Source: Chryseobacterium sp. Bi04 (GTDB taxonomy: Bacteria > Bacteroidota > Bacteroidia > Flavobacteriales > Weeksellaceae). Taken from it: 64,000 nucleotides of DNA. Below, one piece after another: positions 32,118 through 41,186 of the stretch (position 1 is its first letter; each line of letters begins with the position of its first letter). The notes beneath the pieces were generated by a model. The model saw only the letters and a program-made list of their open reading frames with translations. It did not search any database and was not told the DNA's origin. The DNA is taken from positions 248,001-312,000 of the forward strand of contig NZ_CAKKLP010000001.1 in the NCBI RefSeq assembly GCF_918698085.1. The letters are read 5' to 3'. The position numbers and the translations under genes are program-made.

Positions 32118-34092
32118 ATACGACAATAAACGTAAAAAAACGTTAAGATGGGGCTACCTCTTCGCAGTGGTGGCTTTGTGCGTGTTTGTAATGTTCTTGG
32201 CAAGGATCGTAATCCTCCAAAATACTAATGTTCAGGAAATTAAAGACGATTACATCAATAAAAACTACCGTGAAGCCACTTTAAAAGCGGCACGCGGAAA
32301 TCTATTTGCCTCCGACGGCTCTATCCTCGCTACAACTGTAATGCGTTATGATATTTATCTTGACTTCAAAACGATGAAAGATACTATCTACAGCAACAAT
32401 ATCGGGGCACTCACAGATTCTTTAAGCAAAATGTTCGGAAAGTCCAGAGGAGAATTCAGACAGAAATTTGACGAACAGAAGAAAAAGAAAAACCAATATT
32501 ATACCTTGGTAAAGGGGCTTGATTTTGACCAGTACGACAGGATCAGAAACTTCCCGATCTTCAAAAGAGGTAAAAATAAAGGGGGCTTTATCGTTGACAG
32601 AAACTACAAAAGGGAACTTGCTACCTCAGAAATCGGTTCAGGAACGATTGGTATGGATAACGGAGAACTTAAATCCGGACTTGAAGGAGCCTTCTCAAAA
32701 TATTTAACAGGAACTGACGGAAAGAGGCTGGAGCAAAGAATTAATTCTTCCCAGTGGAAACCGATTGACTTCTGGAAAGTTCAGGAACCCGTAGACGGCG
32801 AAGATGTTTACACTACTTTAGATCTTAGAATTCAAGATATTGCACACTCTGCACTGGAGAAACAGTTGATTCACTTTGAGGCTAAACATGGCACCGTAAT
32901 CGTCATGGAAGTGGAAACAGGAAAAGTACGTGCACTCGTTAATTTAAGAAGAACAGAATCAGGAGAGTATGAGGATTCTTACAACTATGCACTGAAAGAC
33001 AATATCGAACCGGGGTCTACCTTTAAGACCATTTCTCTTCTAGCCGCAATGGATGACGGCTTTATTGATGAAAATACAACTGTAAACGTAGGAAACGGAG
33101 TCTGGACGTATGCAAAACAAAGAATTTCAGACGGGCATGGTGGAGGAACTTATGACATTAGTGATGTTTTAGCTAAATCCAGTAACGTGGGAACCTCAAA
33201 ACTGATTACAAAATACTATGCTGAAAAGCCGCAGATTTTCCTTGATCATTTAAAACGTTGGAAATTATTCGACAAAATGGACATTGAACTTCCGGGAATC
33301 ACAAAACCGAAAATTGTAACGCCACAAAACAAAAGATGGAATGCCGCAACATTAGCTTCTATCTCTTACGGATACTCTTCAAACATCAACCTGCTGCAGT
33401 TAACCACTTTCTATAACGGGGTTGCCAATGGTGGTAAAATGCTTAAACCTTTATTCATCGACAAAATTATGAAAGATGGAAAGGTAATGTATAATGCAAA
33501 ACCCGAAGTAATGGTCAATAAAATGGCTTCAGAAAAAGCGATTAAAATGATGACCAATGCCCTAACCAAAGCGGTAGAAAAAGGAACAGGTAGAAGTATC
33601 TTCACCCCGAACCTTAAAATGGCCGGAAAAACAGGAACCGCAAGGTTTGAATACTGGCTTCCGGGACCTATGAAATACAGGGCTTCATTCGCAGGATTCT
33701 ATCCCGCAGACGCACCAAAATATACATGCTATGTAATGGTAAGTGAGCCCAATACCTCCATAGGATTTTACGGAGGACCTGTAGCCGCACCGGTGTTTAA
33801 AGAAATTGCAGGAAAAACATTCCTGAAAACACCTCAAAATATTGAAAAAGAAATGCTGGTGGACAAAAAGGTTAACCTTAATAAAATGGTGGAGCCTAAT
33901 GTAAAAGTAGCCGTAAATAATAAACAAATGCCCAATGTAGTCGGATTAATTGGTAAAAATATAATCCCGCAACTGGAGAATTTAGGATACCGTGTAGACT
34001 ATAAGGGAGTGGGAAGGATAAAAGAACAATTCCCATTAGAAGGCACAACAATCAGTAAGAACCAGAGAATTTATTTGTCTCTGCAACATTAA
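32101..34092 (+). CDS. ftsI: Septal transpeptidase FtsI (penicillin-binding protein with PASTA domain)
   Basis: The 663-residue protein crosslinks septal peptidoglycan. It has an N-terminal membrane helix (~17-37), a PBP dimer domain (RGNLFASDGSILATT onward), and the transpeptidase domain with active-site Ser306 in GSTFK, the KSSNVG motif (SxN) and KTGTAR. It ends with one PASTA domain (~610-660, MPNVVGLIGKNIIPQLENLG), usual in Bacteroidota division PBPs. Translation is coupled to ftsL by a 17-base overlap. Confidence 0.95.
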   Translation: MQKQNEYDNKRKKTLRWGYLFAVVALCVFVMFLARIVILQNTNVQEIKDDYINKNYREATLKAARGNLFASDGSILATTVMRYDIYLDFKTMKDTIYSNNIGALTDSLSKMFGKSRGEFRQKFDEQKKKKNQYYTLVKGLDFDQYDRIRNFPIFKRGKNKGGFIVDRNYKRELATSEIGSGTIGMDNGELKSGLEGAFSKYLTGTDGKRLEQRINSSQWKPIDFWKVQEPVDGEDVYTTLDLRIQDIAHSALEKQLIHFEAKHGTVIVMEVETGKVRALVNLRRTESGEYEDSYNYALKDNIEPGSTFKTISLLAAMDDGFIDENTTVNVGNGVWTYAKQRISDGHGGGTYDISDVLAKSSNVGTSKLITKYYAEKPQIFLDHLKRWKLFDKMDIELPGITKPKIVTPQNKRWNAATLASISYGYSSNINLLQLTTFYNGVANGGKMLKPLFIDKIMKDGKVMYNAKPEVMVNKMASEKAIKMMTNALTKAVEKGTGRSIFTPNLKMAGKTGTARFEYWLPGPMKYRASFAGFYPADAPKYTCYVMVSEPNTSIGFYGGPVAAPVFKEIAGKTFLKTPQNIEKEMLVDKKVNLNKMVEPNVKVAVNNKQMPNVVGLIGKNIIPQLENLGYRVDYKGVGRIKEQFPLEGTTISKNQRIYLSLQH

Positions 34093-34102
34093 ATAGAAAC
34101 AG

Positions 34103-34147
34103 AGTCCCAAAGGGACGATTTAACAAAAGATAGGATGAAATCCTGTT
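34103..34147 (+). repeat. Dispersed repeat, copy 1 (ftsI-murE spacer)
   Basis: An AGTCCC/GGGAC hairpin is joined to a TAGGAT/ATCCT hairpin by GATTTAACAAAAGA. A diverged second copy lies at 43616-43660 with the same order of parts. Confidence 0.65.
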
Positions 34148-34155
34148 GATAAAAA

Positions 34156-35616
34156 ATGACAGTAACAGAATTAGTAAACAGAATCCCAGTAATAGAAATC
34201 CACGGTGATAACAACCGTGAGGTTAAGGAATTGGTGTTCGACAGCAGAAAGATTACAGAAAACGCTCTTTACATAGCTATAAGAGGAACAGTGGTGGATG
34301 GTCACTCATTCATCACATCCGCTATTGAAAAAGGGGCCACCACAATCGTCTGCGAGGAGTTTCCTGAAGTATTGGCTGAAAATGTAACTTATATAAAAGT
34401 AAAAGACGCTTCTAAAGCTTTAGGTCACTTTGCTTCTAATTTCTATGGAAATCCTTCTCAGAAACTGAAACTGGTAGGCGTTACAGGAACCAATGGTAAA
34501 ACTTCTGTTTCCACCCTTCTTTTTGATGTTTTCAAAAACCTGGGTTATGATGCTGCTTTATTGTCAACTGTTGAGATCAGAATTGGAGAAGAAATCATTC
34601 CGGCAACCCATACGACCCCGGATGTGATTACTATTAATAAAATTTTAGCCGATGCTGTTGAAAAAGGATGTGAATTTGCCTTTATGGAAGTAAGTTCCCA
34701 CGGAATTGCTCAAAACAGAATTGAAGGCCTACATTTCAAAGTAGCAGGCTTTACTAATCTTACCCATGATCATTTAGATTACCATAAAACGTTCGAAGAA
34801 TATTTAAAAACAAAAAAAAGATTCTTCGATCAATTAGAAGATACCGCTATTGCCATCACAAATGTAGATGACAAGAATGGCTCTGTAATGCTTCAGAATA
34901 CAAAGGCACAGAAGAAATCTTATGCTTTGAAAACAATGGCAGACTATCACGGAAAAATCTTAGAAGTTGATTTCAACGGAATGCTGCTGAATTTTAACGG
35001 AAAAGAATTCTGGACAACCCTGACTGGAAAATTCAATGTCTACAATCTGCTGCTTGTTTTCGGAATTGTACAAGAGCTTGGTTTTGAACAGGATGAGATC
35101 CTTCAGGCGATCAGTACATTAAAAAGAGTTTCCGGAAGATTTGAAACCTTCAAATCAGATGGTGGAATCTTCTTTATCGTAGATTATGCTCACACTCCGG
35201 ATGCATTGGAAAATATTCTGGACAGCATTAACGATATCAGAACAAAAAATGAAAGATTAATCACTGTTTTTGGCTGTGGTGGTGACAGAGATCACTCCAA
35301 AAGACCTGAAATGGGAAATATCGCGACTAAAAAATCAACATTGGCTATCATCACCTCAGACAATCCGAGGACTGAAGAGCCAGGACAGATTATAAAAGAA
35401 ATTGAAGCAGGTGTTGAATCTCAAAACTTCAGCAAATACACTTCAATTCCCGACAGAAGAGAAGCTATAAAAATGGCTATAAAGTTTGCAGAACCTAAAG
35501 ATATTATTTTAGTTGCCGGAAAAGGCCACGAAAATTATCAGGAGATCAATGGTGTAAAACATCATTTTGATGACAAAGAAGTAATTAATGAGCTTTGGAA
35601 ATTAATGAGTAAATAA
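34156..35616 (+). CDS. murE: UDP-MurNAc-L-Ala-D-Glu:meso-diaminopimelate ligase MurE
   Basis: MurE adds the third residue of the peptidoglycan stem peptide. The 486-residue Mur ligase has ATP-binding GVTGTNGKTS (~113), LTHDHLDYHKTFEEY with the catalytic His/Asp region, and the C-terminal DNPRTEEP motif. DNPR is the signature of meso-diaminopimelate specificity, so the organism should have DAP-type peptidoglycan. Confidence 0.97.
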   Translation: MTVTELVNRIPVIEIHGDNNREVKELVFDSRKITENALYIAIRGTVVDGHSFITSAIEKGATTIVCEEFPEVLAENVTYIKVKDASKALGHFASNFYGNPSQKLKLVGVTGTNGKTSVSTLLFDVFKNLGYDAALLSTVEIRIGEEIIPATHTTPDVITINKILADAVEKGCEFAFMEVSSHGIAQNRIEGLHFKVAGFTNLTHDHLDYHKTFEEYLKTKKRFFDQLEDTAIAITNVDDKNGSVMLQNTKAQKKSYALKTMADYHGKILEVDFNGMLLNFNGKEFWTTLTGKFNVYNLLLVFGIVQELGFEQDEILQAISTLKRVSGRFETFKSDGGIFFIVDYAHTPDALENILDSINDIRTKNERLITVFGCGGDRDHSKRPEMGNIATKKSTLAIITSDNPRTEEPGQIIKEIEAGVESQNFSKYTSIPDRREAIKMAIKFAEPKDIILVAGKGHENYQEINGVKHHFDDKEVINELWKLMSK

Positions 35617-35624
35617 ATTGAAAG

Positions 35625-35654
35625 ATTGAATTTATTTAAAAATTTAAAAATTTG
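35625..35654 (+). repeat. Left arm of inverted repeat around the four-helix-bundle gene
   Basis: This 30-base AT-rich sequence begins ATTGAATTTATTTAAAAATT. Its inverted partner, 29 bases with three differences and one base shorter, is at 36026-36054. Confidence 0.65.
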
Positions 35655-35657
35655 ATA

Positions 35658-36035
35658 ATGACAAAGAATTTTGAAAATTTCCCTGTATATATCAAAAGTT
35701 TAGATCTTATTGAAAAAGTCTATATATTCCTTCAAAATCAAAGTTTTGAAAAAGAATTTGAATTTAACAACCAGATAAAAAGAGCGAGTTTTTCTATTAG
35801 TAATAATATTGCGGAAGGCTCTGAATATAATAACAACAGACAATTTATTAGATATTTAAAAATTGCAAAAGGCAGCTGTGCTGAAGTTAAAAGCATGCTG
35901 ATTGTAAGTAAAAGATTAAAATTAGGTGACGAAAGTAAAGCTGAAGAAATTATTGCCCTTTCAAGAGAAGTTTCTTCAAACATATCAAAATTCATTAAGT
36001 ATTTAAGTGAAAATATTGAGAAGCCCAATCTTTAA
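35658..36035 (+). CDS. Four-helix-bundle (23S rRNA intervening-sequence/S23-type) protein
   Basis: The 125-residue protein has the family pattern: FENFPVYIKSLDLIEKVY, then FNNQIKRASFSISNNIAEGSEYNNNRQFIRYLKIAKGSCAEVKSML. This is the four-helix-bundle protein family first found in 23S rRNA intervening sequences and also related to Avd of diversity-generating retroelements. It is thought to bind nucleic acid; its cellular role is unknown. It lies between murE and mraY, where most bacteria have only wall-synthesis genes, and is framed by inverted repeats, so it looks inserted. ATG at 35658 is preferred to the TTG two codons upstream. Confidence 0.88.
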   Translation: MTKNFENFPVYIKSLDLIEKVYIFLQNQSFEKEFEFNNQIKRASFSISNNIAEGSEYNNNRQFIRYLKIAKGSCAEVKSMLIVSKRLKLGDESKAEEIIALSREVSSNISKFIKYLSENIEKPNL

Positions 36036-36054
36036 ATCTTTAAATAAATTAAAT
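36026..36054 (+). repeat. Right arm of inverted repeat around the four-helix-bundle gene
   Basis: Inverted partner of 35625-35654. It covers the stop codon of the four-helix-bundle gene and extends into the spacer before mraY. Confidence 0.65.
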
Positions 36055-36078
36055 TTTTAAATAATAAAAAACAGAAAC

Positions 36079-37320
36079 ATGCTATACTATCTATACGAAT
36101 ATTTAACCAACCATGGAATCCATGTTCCGGGATTAGGAATGTTGAAATACATCTCCTTCCGTGCCGGAATGGCTGTACTTTTGTCTCTGATTATTGCTCT
36201 TGTTTATGGAAAAAGGGTCATCAACTACCTGAGAACAAAACAGATGGGAGAACTGGTACGTGACCTTGGGTTAGATGGCCAGAAACAAAAAGAAGGTACT
36301 CCTACCATGGGAGGTCTTATCATCATTCTGGCAACCATTATTCCCGTATTACTGTTTACAAGAATTACCAATGTTTATATTGTCCTGTTATTGGTTTCAA
36401 TGTTCTGGATGGGAGCCATTGGTTTCCTCGATGATTATTTAAAGAAAATCAAGAAAAATAAAGACGGGCTGAGCGGTAAGTTCAAAATTGTAGGCCAGGT
36501 TGGATTAGGATTAATTGTGGGGGTTACCATGTATTTCCACCCTGATATCACCGTTAAAAGAAAATACGCTGATGCAAAAGTAGTCAACAGAAACAATGTA
36601 GAGCAAAACTTTATGCCTACTGAAAAAATTACTGTTTCCACCGTACCTTTTGCAAAAAACAACGAGTTCGATTACAGCGGAATTTTGTTTTGGATGAATG
36701 ATAAAGATGCCCACGAATGGGCATGGGTTGTCTTTATCCCTATCGTCATCTTCATTGTAACCGCCGTTTCAAACGGAGCCAACATCACTGACGGAATAGA
36801 TGGTCTCGCAGCAGGAACAAGTGTGGTCATACTCCTCACGCTGGCCCTTTTTGCCTACCTTTCCGGGAACATCATCTTTGCAGATTATCTCAATATCATG
36901 TTCCTCCCGAATATGGGTGAAACCACCATTTTTGCCGTTGCAATGGTAGGAGCGGTTATTGGATTTTTCTGGTACAATACTTACCCCGCACAGGTCTTTA
37001 TGGGAGATACCGGAAGCTTAATGCTGGGCGGAGTTATTGCCGTTTTAGCTATTATTTTAAGAAAAGAATTATTGATTCCCGTATTATGTGGAATCTTCTT
37101 AATTGAAAATCTGTCTGTTATGCTTCAGGTAGTTGTTTTCAAATACAGAAAGAAAAAATATGGGCTGGAATATGCCCAAAACAATAGACTATTCAAAATG
37201 TCACCATTACACCACCATTATCAGAAAGATGGCTTCCACGAAAGCAAAATCGTGAACAGAATGATCATCATCGGTGTAATACTGGCTATTGTATGTCTGA
37301 TCACCTTAAAAATGAGATAA
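36079..37320 (+). CDS. mraY: Phospho-N-acetylmuramoyl-pentapeptide transferase MraY
   Basis: MraY transfers phospho-MurNAc-pentapeptide to undecaprenyl phosphate, making lipid I at the inner membrane. The 413-residue protein has ten or so membrane helices, [13 protein letters not shown], the catalytic [22 protein letters not shown] and the late [10 protein letters not shown] motif. A soluble insertion of about 60 residues (~155-215) between helices, including [16 protein letters not shown], makes it longer than the E. coli enzyme; I recall the same in other Bacteroidota. Confidence 0.97.
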   Translation: MLYYLYEYLTNHGIHVPGLGMLKYISFRAGMAVLLSLIIALVYGKRVINYLRTKQMGELVRDLGLDGQKQKEGTPTMGGLIIILATIIPVLLFTRITNVYIVLLLVSMFWMGAIGFLDDYLKKIKKNKDGLSGKFKIVGQVGLGLIVGVTMYFHPDITVKRKYADAKVVNRNNVEQNFMPTEKITVSTVPFAKNNEFDYSGILFWMNDKDAHEWAWVVFIPIVIFIVTAVSNGANITDGIDGLAAGTSVVILLTLALFAYLSGNIIFADYLNIMFLPNMGETTIFAVAMVGAVIGFFWYNTYPAQVFMGDTGSLMLGGVIAVLAIILRKELLIPVLCGIFLIENLSVMLQVVVFKYRKKKYGLEYAQNNRLFKMSPLHHHYQKDGFHESKIVNRMIIIGVILAIVCLITLKMR

Positions 37321-37406
37321 ATATTGTCAAGCGTAGAAAGTATTAATCTTAAAAAACCAGATTACATTAATACATTTTTACATTGTACATTTTACAAAAA
37401 AAGAAT

Positions 37407-38732
37407 ATGAAAATAGTTGTTTTAGGAGGAGGAGAAAGCGGATGTGGAGCTGCATATTTGGCTAAAAAGAAAGGTTTGGAAGTGTTTCTTTCAGACAAAG
37501 GAGTCATTAAAGATAATTACAAGCAGTTTCTTACCGAAAATGAAATTGAATTTGAAGAAGGATCGCACGACGAAGAAAGAATTCTCAATGCAGACTGGAT
37601 TGTAAAAAGCCCGGGAATTCCTAAAAAGGCTGAGATTATCTATAAAATTCATGAGAAAGGAATAAGACTTTCTTCTGAAATTGAATTTGCTTCTGAATTT
37701 ACAGACGCTAAGATCATTGCTATTACCGGAAGCAACGGAAAAACAACTACTACCTCTCTGATCTACTATATCCTGAAAAATGACGGATTAAATGTAGGAT
37801 TGGGAGGAAATATCGGGTACAGTTTTGCCAAACAGGTGGCCGATGAAAATTATGAATATTATGTTCTGGAAGTAAGTTCTTTCCAGTTGGATGATATCCA
37901 GAACTTCAGACCTTATATTTCTTTATTGCTGAATTTATCCCAGGACCACCTGGATCAGTATAACTACAATTATGAAGAATATGCATTGGCAAAATTCAGA
38001 ATTGCTGAAAATCAGGAAAATGACAATTTCTTCATCTATAATAAAGATGATGAAATGAGCAAAAACCTTCTTGAAAAGCTTGAAATAAAAGCCAAGATGA
38101 TTCCTTTCTCAACAAAAGAAAAACTAACGGAAGGGGGATTCATCAATGATGACAGCATTGTAGTAAAAGTAAAAGATGATTTCTCAATGAAAATTGAAGA
38201 ATTATCTCTGATGGGAAACCATAACGTTGCCAACAGCTTAGCAGCATCAATTGCCGGTAAGATATTGAAAATCAACAATGAAAGTATAAGAAACTCATTA
38301 ATGACTTTCCAGGCGGTAGAGCACAGACTGGAGTTTGTTTCTGAAATTGATGGTGTTAAATACATCAATGACAGTAAGGCAACCAACGTCAATGCCACAT
38401 ACTACGCTTTGGAAAGTATGAAAACCCCAACCGTATGGATTGTGGGCGGATTGGATAAAGGAAATGACTATACCGAAATTGAGGATTTAGTTAAGAAAAA
38501 AGTAAAAGCAATTGTTTGCTTAGGAATCGACAATAAGAAGATTATAGATTTCTTTAAAGATAAAAAAGAATTTATTTATGATACTTCAAGCATGGAAAAA
38601 GCAGTGGAAATATCAAAATCACTGGCCAAAAAAGGCGATACCGTCCTTCTGTCTCCATGTTGCGCAAGCTTTGATTTGTTCAAAAGCTATGAAGACAGAG
38701 GAAACCAGTTTAAAGAGCAGGTATTAAAATAA
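37407..38732 (+). CDS. murD: UDP-MurNAc-L-alanine:D-glutamate ligase MurD
   Basis: The 441-residue Mur ligase has the N-terminal nucleotide-binding VVLGGGESGCGAAYLA, ATP-binding AITGSNGKTTTTS, LNLSQDHLDQYN, and NDSKATNVNATYYAL near residue 315, all typical of MurD. The upstream TTG at 37383 would add eight residues; the ATG just before KIVVLGGG is preferred. The 86-base spacer before it holds a piece resembling the TACATTGTAC-type repeat. Confidence 0.95.
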   Translation: MKIVVLGGGESGCGAAYLAKKKGLEVFLSDKGVIKDNYKQFLTENEIEFEEGSHDEERILNADWIVKSPGIPKKAEIIYKIHEKGIRLSSEIEFASEFTDAKIIAITGSNGKTTTTSLIYYILKNDGLNVGLGGNIGYSFAKQVADENYEYYVLEVSSFQLDDIQNFRPYISLLLNLSQDHLDQYNYNYEEYALAKFRIAENQENDNFFIYNKDDEMSKNLLEKLEIKAKMIPFSTKEKLTEGGFINDDSIVVKVKDDFSMKIEELSLMGNHNVANSLAASIAGKILKINNESIRNSLMTFQAVEHRLEFVSEIDGVKYINDSKATNVNATYYALESMKTPTVWIVGGLDKGNDYTEIEDLVKKKVKAIVCLGIDNKKIIDFFKDKKEFIYDTSSMEKAVEISKSLAKKGDTVLLSPCCASFDLFKSYEDRGNQFKEQVLK

Positions 38733-38781
38733 AATGTAGGCAGTACAAAATACATGGTACTTTATACATCAAGACAATATT

Positions 38782-40020
38782 ATGGACGAACAGAACACAG
38801 AAAGCAGATTTGAATTTCTAAAGGGCGATAAAGTACTTTGGATGGTCATTCTTGTGATCTCCATTTTCTCTATTTTCCCCGTATACTCTGCTAGTTCAAA
38901 TCTGGAATATATCGTTAATAACGGGACCACTACAGGCCACGTTATCAAACATATGTTCTTTGTAGTCTTAGGATTAGGAATCATGAGACTGGCAGGAACC
39001 GTAAAATATGAATACATCGGAAAGCTCAGCAGTATTTTACTCGGCCTGATGGTTGTTTTATTGGTTGTCACCATGTTTACCGGTCAGACCATTGATGGAG
39101 CCAGTGCCTCAAGATGGCTGAAAATTCCCGGAACACCTATCTCATTCCAGCCGTCATCATTTGCCTTTTTAATGCTGATTATCTATTTGTGCCGGTATTT
39201 AACAAAAAAGATAACAAGAGAAAGACTGCCCATAGAAAATATCATGTATATTTTCGGACCTATTCTTCTTGTTTTTGTACTCGTTGCGAAAGATAACGGA
39301 TCTACAGCATTAATGATCTTAATGGTTTCTGTAGTTGTTCTGGTCATCGGACAGCTTCACTGGAAGTATATTGCAGGCTTTATTTCAGCTTCATTTGTGG
39401 CTATAGTATTATTTCTGCTGATTGCCTTAAATACCAATATGATTGGAGGAAACCGTGTTCATACATGGATGAGCCGTGTAGAGACCTTTACATCAAGCAA
39501 GGCAAAATCAACAGATACCGATGATGAAAGTGTAAAAGCCAAAAATTATCAGGTAATGCAGGCAAAGGCAGCCATCGTACACGGTGGAATTACCGGAATG
39601 GGACCTGGAAAAAGTGCATTAAAACAAATGCTACCACAGTCTGCTTCCGACTTTATCTTTGCCGTTATTGTAGAAGAATATGGTGTCATTGGGGCCGCTT
39701 TCCTGATCAGCCTTTATCTCATCATGATGATAAGGATTGTAATGATAGCCAGCAAGATGCCGGCATTCTTCGGATCATTGCTGGTCCTCAGTCTCGGAGT
39801 AATGATTTTTATACAGCTCGCCGTAAATATTGCCGTAGCTGTGAATCTGATCCCCGTAACAGGACAGCCTCTGCCACTAATAAGCTACGGAGGAACCTCC
39901 ATGCTCGTTACCTACCTGCAGCTAGGAATTATTCTGAATATAAGCTCAAGAATACAGATTTATGATGAGGAAGGAATGGGCAAAAAACAAAGCATAGCAG
40001 AAATAAACGATATTGCGTAA
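38782..40020 (+). CDS. ftsW: Septal peptidoglycan glycosyltransferase FtsW
   Basis: This SEDS-family membrane glycosyltransferase of 412 residues has about ten membrane helices. It shows DGASASRWLKIPGTPISFQPSSFAF, VAKDNGSTALM (conserved Asp) and the C-terminal PVTGQPLPLISYGGTSML. It works with FtsI at the septum. The position between murD and murG identifies it as FtsW rather than RodA. Confidence 0.94.
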   Translation: MDEQNTESRFEFLKGDKVLWMVILVISIFSIFPVYSASSNLEYIVNNGTTTGHVIKHMFFVVLGLGIMRLAGTVKYEYIGKLSSILLGLMVVLLVVTMFTGQTIDGASASRWLKIPGTPISFQPSSFAFLMLIIYLCRYLTKKITRERLPIENIMYIFGPILLVFVLVAKDNGSTALMILMVSVVVLVIGQLHWKYIAGFISASFVAIVLFLLIALNTNMIGGNRVHTWMSRVETFTSSKAKSTDTDDESVKAKNYQVMQAKAAIVHGGITGMGPGKSALKQMLPQSASDFIFAVIVEEYGVIGAAFLISLYLIMMIRIVMIASKMPAFFGSLLVLSLGVMIFIQLAVNIAVAVNLIPVTGQPLPLISYGGTSMLVTYLQLGIILNISSRIQIYDEEGMGKKQSIAEINDIA

Positions 40021-40055
40021 TGTCATTGCGAGGAGCGAAAGCGACGAAGCAATCT
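40021..40055 (+). repeat. REP-like palindromic repeat between ftsW and murG
   Basis: The spacer starts directly after the ftsW stop with a sequence containing GTCATTGCGAGGAGCGAAAG and ending GACGAAGCAATCTC. ATTGC and GCAAT form the outer stem. Very similar units are widespread in unrelated bacterial genomes, so this is a mobile repeat unit and not a local structure. Confidence 0.75.
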
Positions 40056-40069
40056 CAAAATTTATATAA

Positions 40070-41173
40070 ATGAACAAAAAATTAAAAATAGTATTATCAG
40101 GCGGAGGAACAGGAGGACACATCTTCCCGGCTATCGCTATTGCTGATGAAATCAAAAAAAGATTTCCTGATGCAGAATTTTTGTTCATTGGGGCCAACGG
40201 AAAAATGGAAATGGAAAAAGTGCCGCAGGCTGGCTACAAAATAGAAGGAATTGATATCGCCGGAATCGACAGAGGAAACCTGTTATCCAATTTGGGACTG
40301 CCTTTCAAAATTCTGAAAAGCTTATCCCGCTCCAAAAAAATAATCAAAGCCTTTGCTCCTGATTTTGCAGTGGGAACCGGAGGATTTGCCAGCGGCCCTG
40401 CCCTTTATGAAGCAAGTAAAATGGGAATTCCCATCTTCATACAGGAACAGAATGCCCACGCTGGAGTAACCAATAAAATTTTAAGCAAGAAAGTCAAAGC
40501 CGTTTTTACAGCCTATCCAAAAGTAGAAGGTTTTCCGGCAGAAAAAATAAAATTCCTGGGCAATCCAATCCGCTCAGCTATTATTTCAGGAATGCAGGAA
40601 ACAGCTCAGGCAAAAGAAAAAATGGGATTGAATACAGACAAACTTACCATTCTGTCTGTAGGAGGTTCTTTAGGATCCAGAACATTAAATAATGCCTGGA
40701 AATCTCATTTAAATGAAATTGTAAACAAAGATTATCAGCTGATCTGGCAGACAGGTAAGCTTGATTATAAAAATATTATAGAAGAAACAAAGAATGTGGA
40801 CACCAGAAATATTCAGATCCTTGAATTTATCAAAGATATGGAGCTGGCCTATTCTGCAGCAGACATTATTGTTTCCAGGGCCGGAGCAATCGCCATATCA
40901 GAACTGGCGGTAGCACAAAAACCGGTGCTGTTGGTTCCTTTCCCTTTTGCAGCGGAAGACCATCAAACAAAAAATGCCATGAACCTGGTTGAAAAAAATG
41001 CCGCCAGAATGGTAAAAGACTCAGAAATGCAGGAAAAATTCTGGAATGTTTTATCAGAGATCTGCGAAAATGAAAGCTTGAGAAAAGAAATGTCTGACAA
41101 TATGAAATATTTTGCAAAACCTAATGCTGCAAAAGAGATTGTAGACGAAATCTTTAATGTGATAACAGGATAA
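40070..41173 (+). CDS. murG: Lipid II-forming N-acetylglucosaminyltransferase MurG
   Basis: MurG adds GlcNAc to lipid I. The 367-residue GT28 protein has the N-terminal SGGGTGGHIFPAIAIADE, GGFASGPAL, EQNAHAGVTNK, and C-terminal SRAGAIAISEL and PFPFAAEDHQTKNA. The ATG follows a repeat-filled 49-base spacer after ftsW. Confidence 0.97.
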   Translation: MNKKLKIVLSGGGTGGHIFPAIAIADEIKKRFPDAEFLFIGANGKMEMEKVPQAGYKIEGIDIAGIDRGNLLSNLGLPFKILKSLSRSKKIIKAFAPDFAVGTGGFASGPALYEASKMGIPIFIQEQNAHAGVTNKILSKKVKAVFTAYPKVEGFPAEKIKFLGNPIRSAIISGMQETAQAKEKMGLNTDKLTILSVGGSLGSRTLNNAWKSHLNEIVNKDYQLIWQTGKLDYKNIIEETKNVDTRNIQILEFIKDMELAYSAADIIVSRAGAIAISELAVAQKPVLLVPFPFAAEDHQTKNAMNLVEKNAARMVKDSEMQEKFWNVLSEICENESLRKEMSDNMKYFAKPNAAKEIVDEIFNVITG

Positions 41174-41186
41174 TTGAGAAAAGGAA

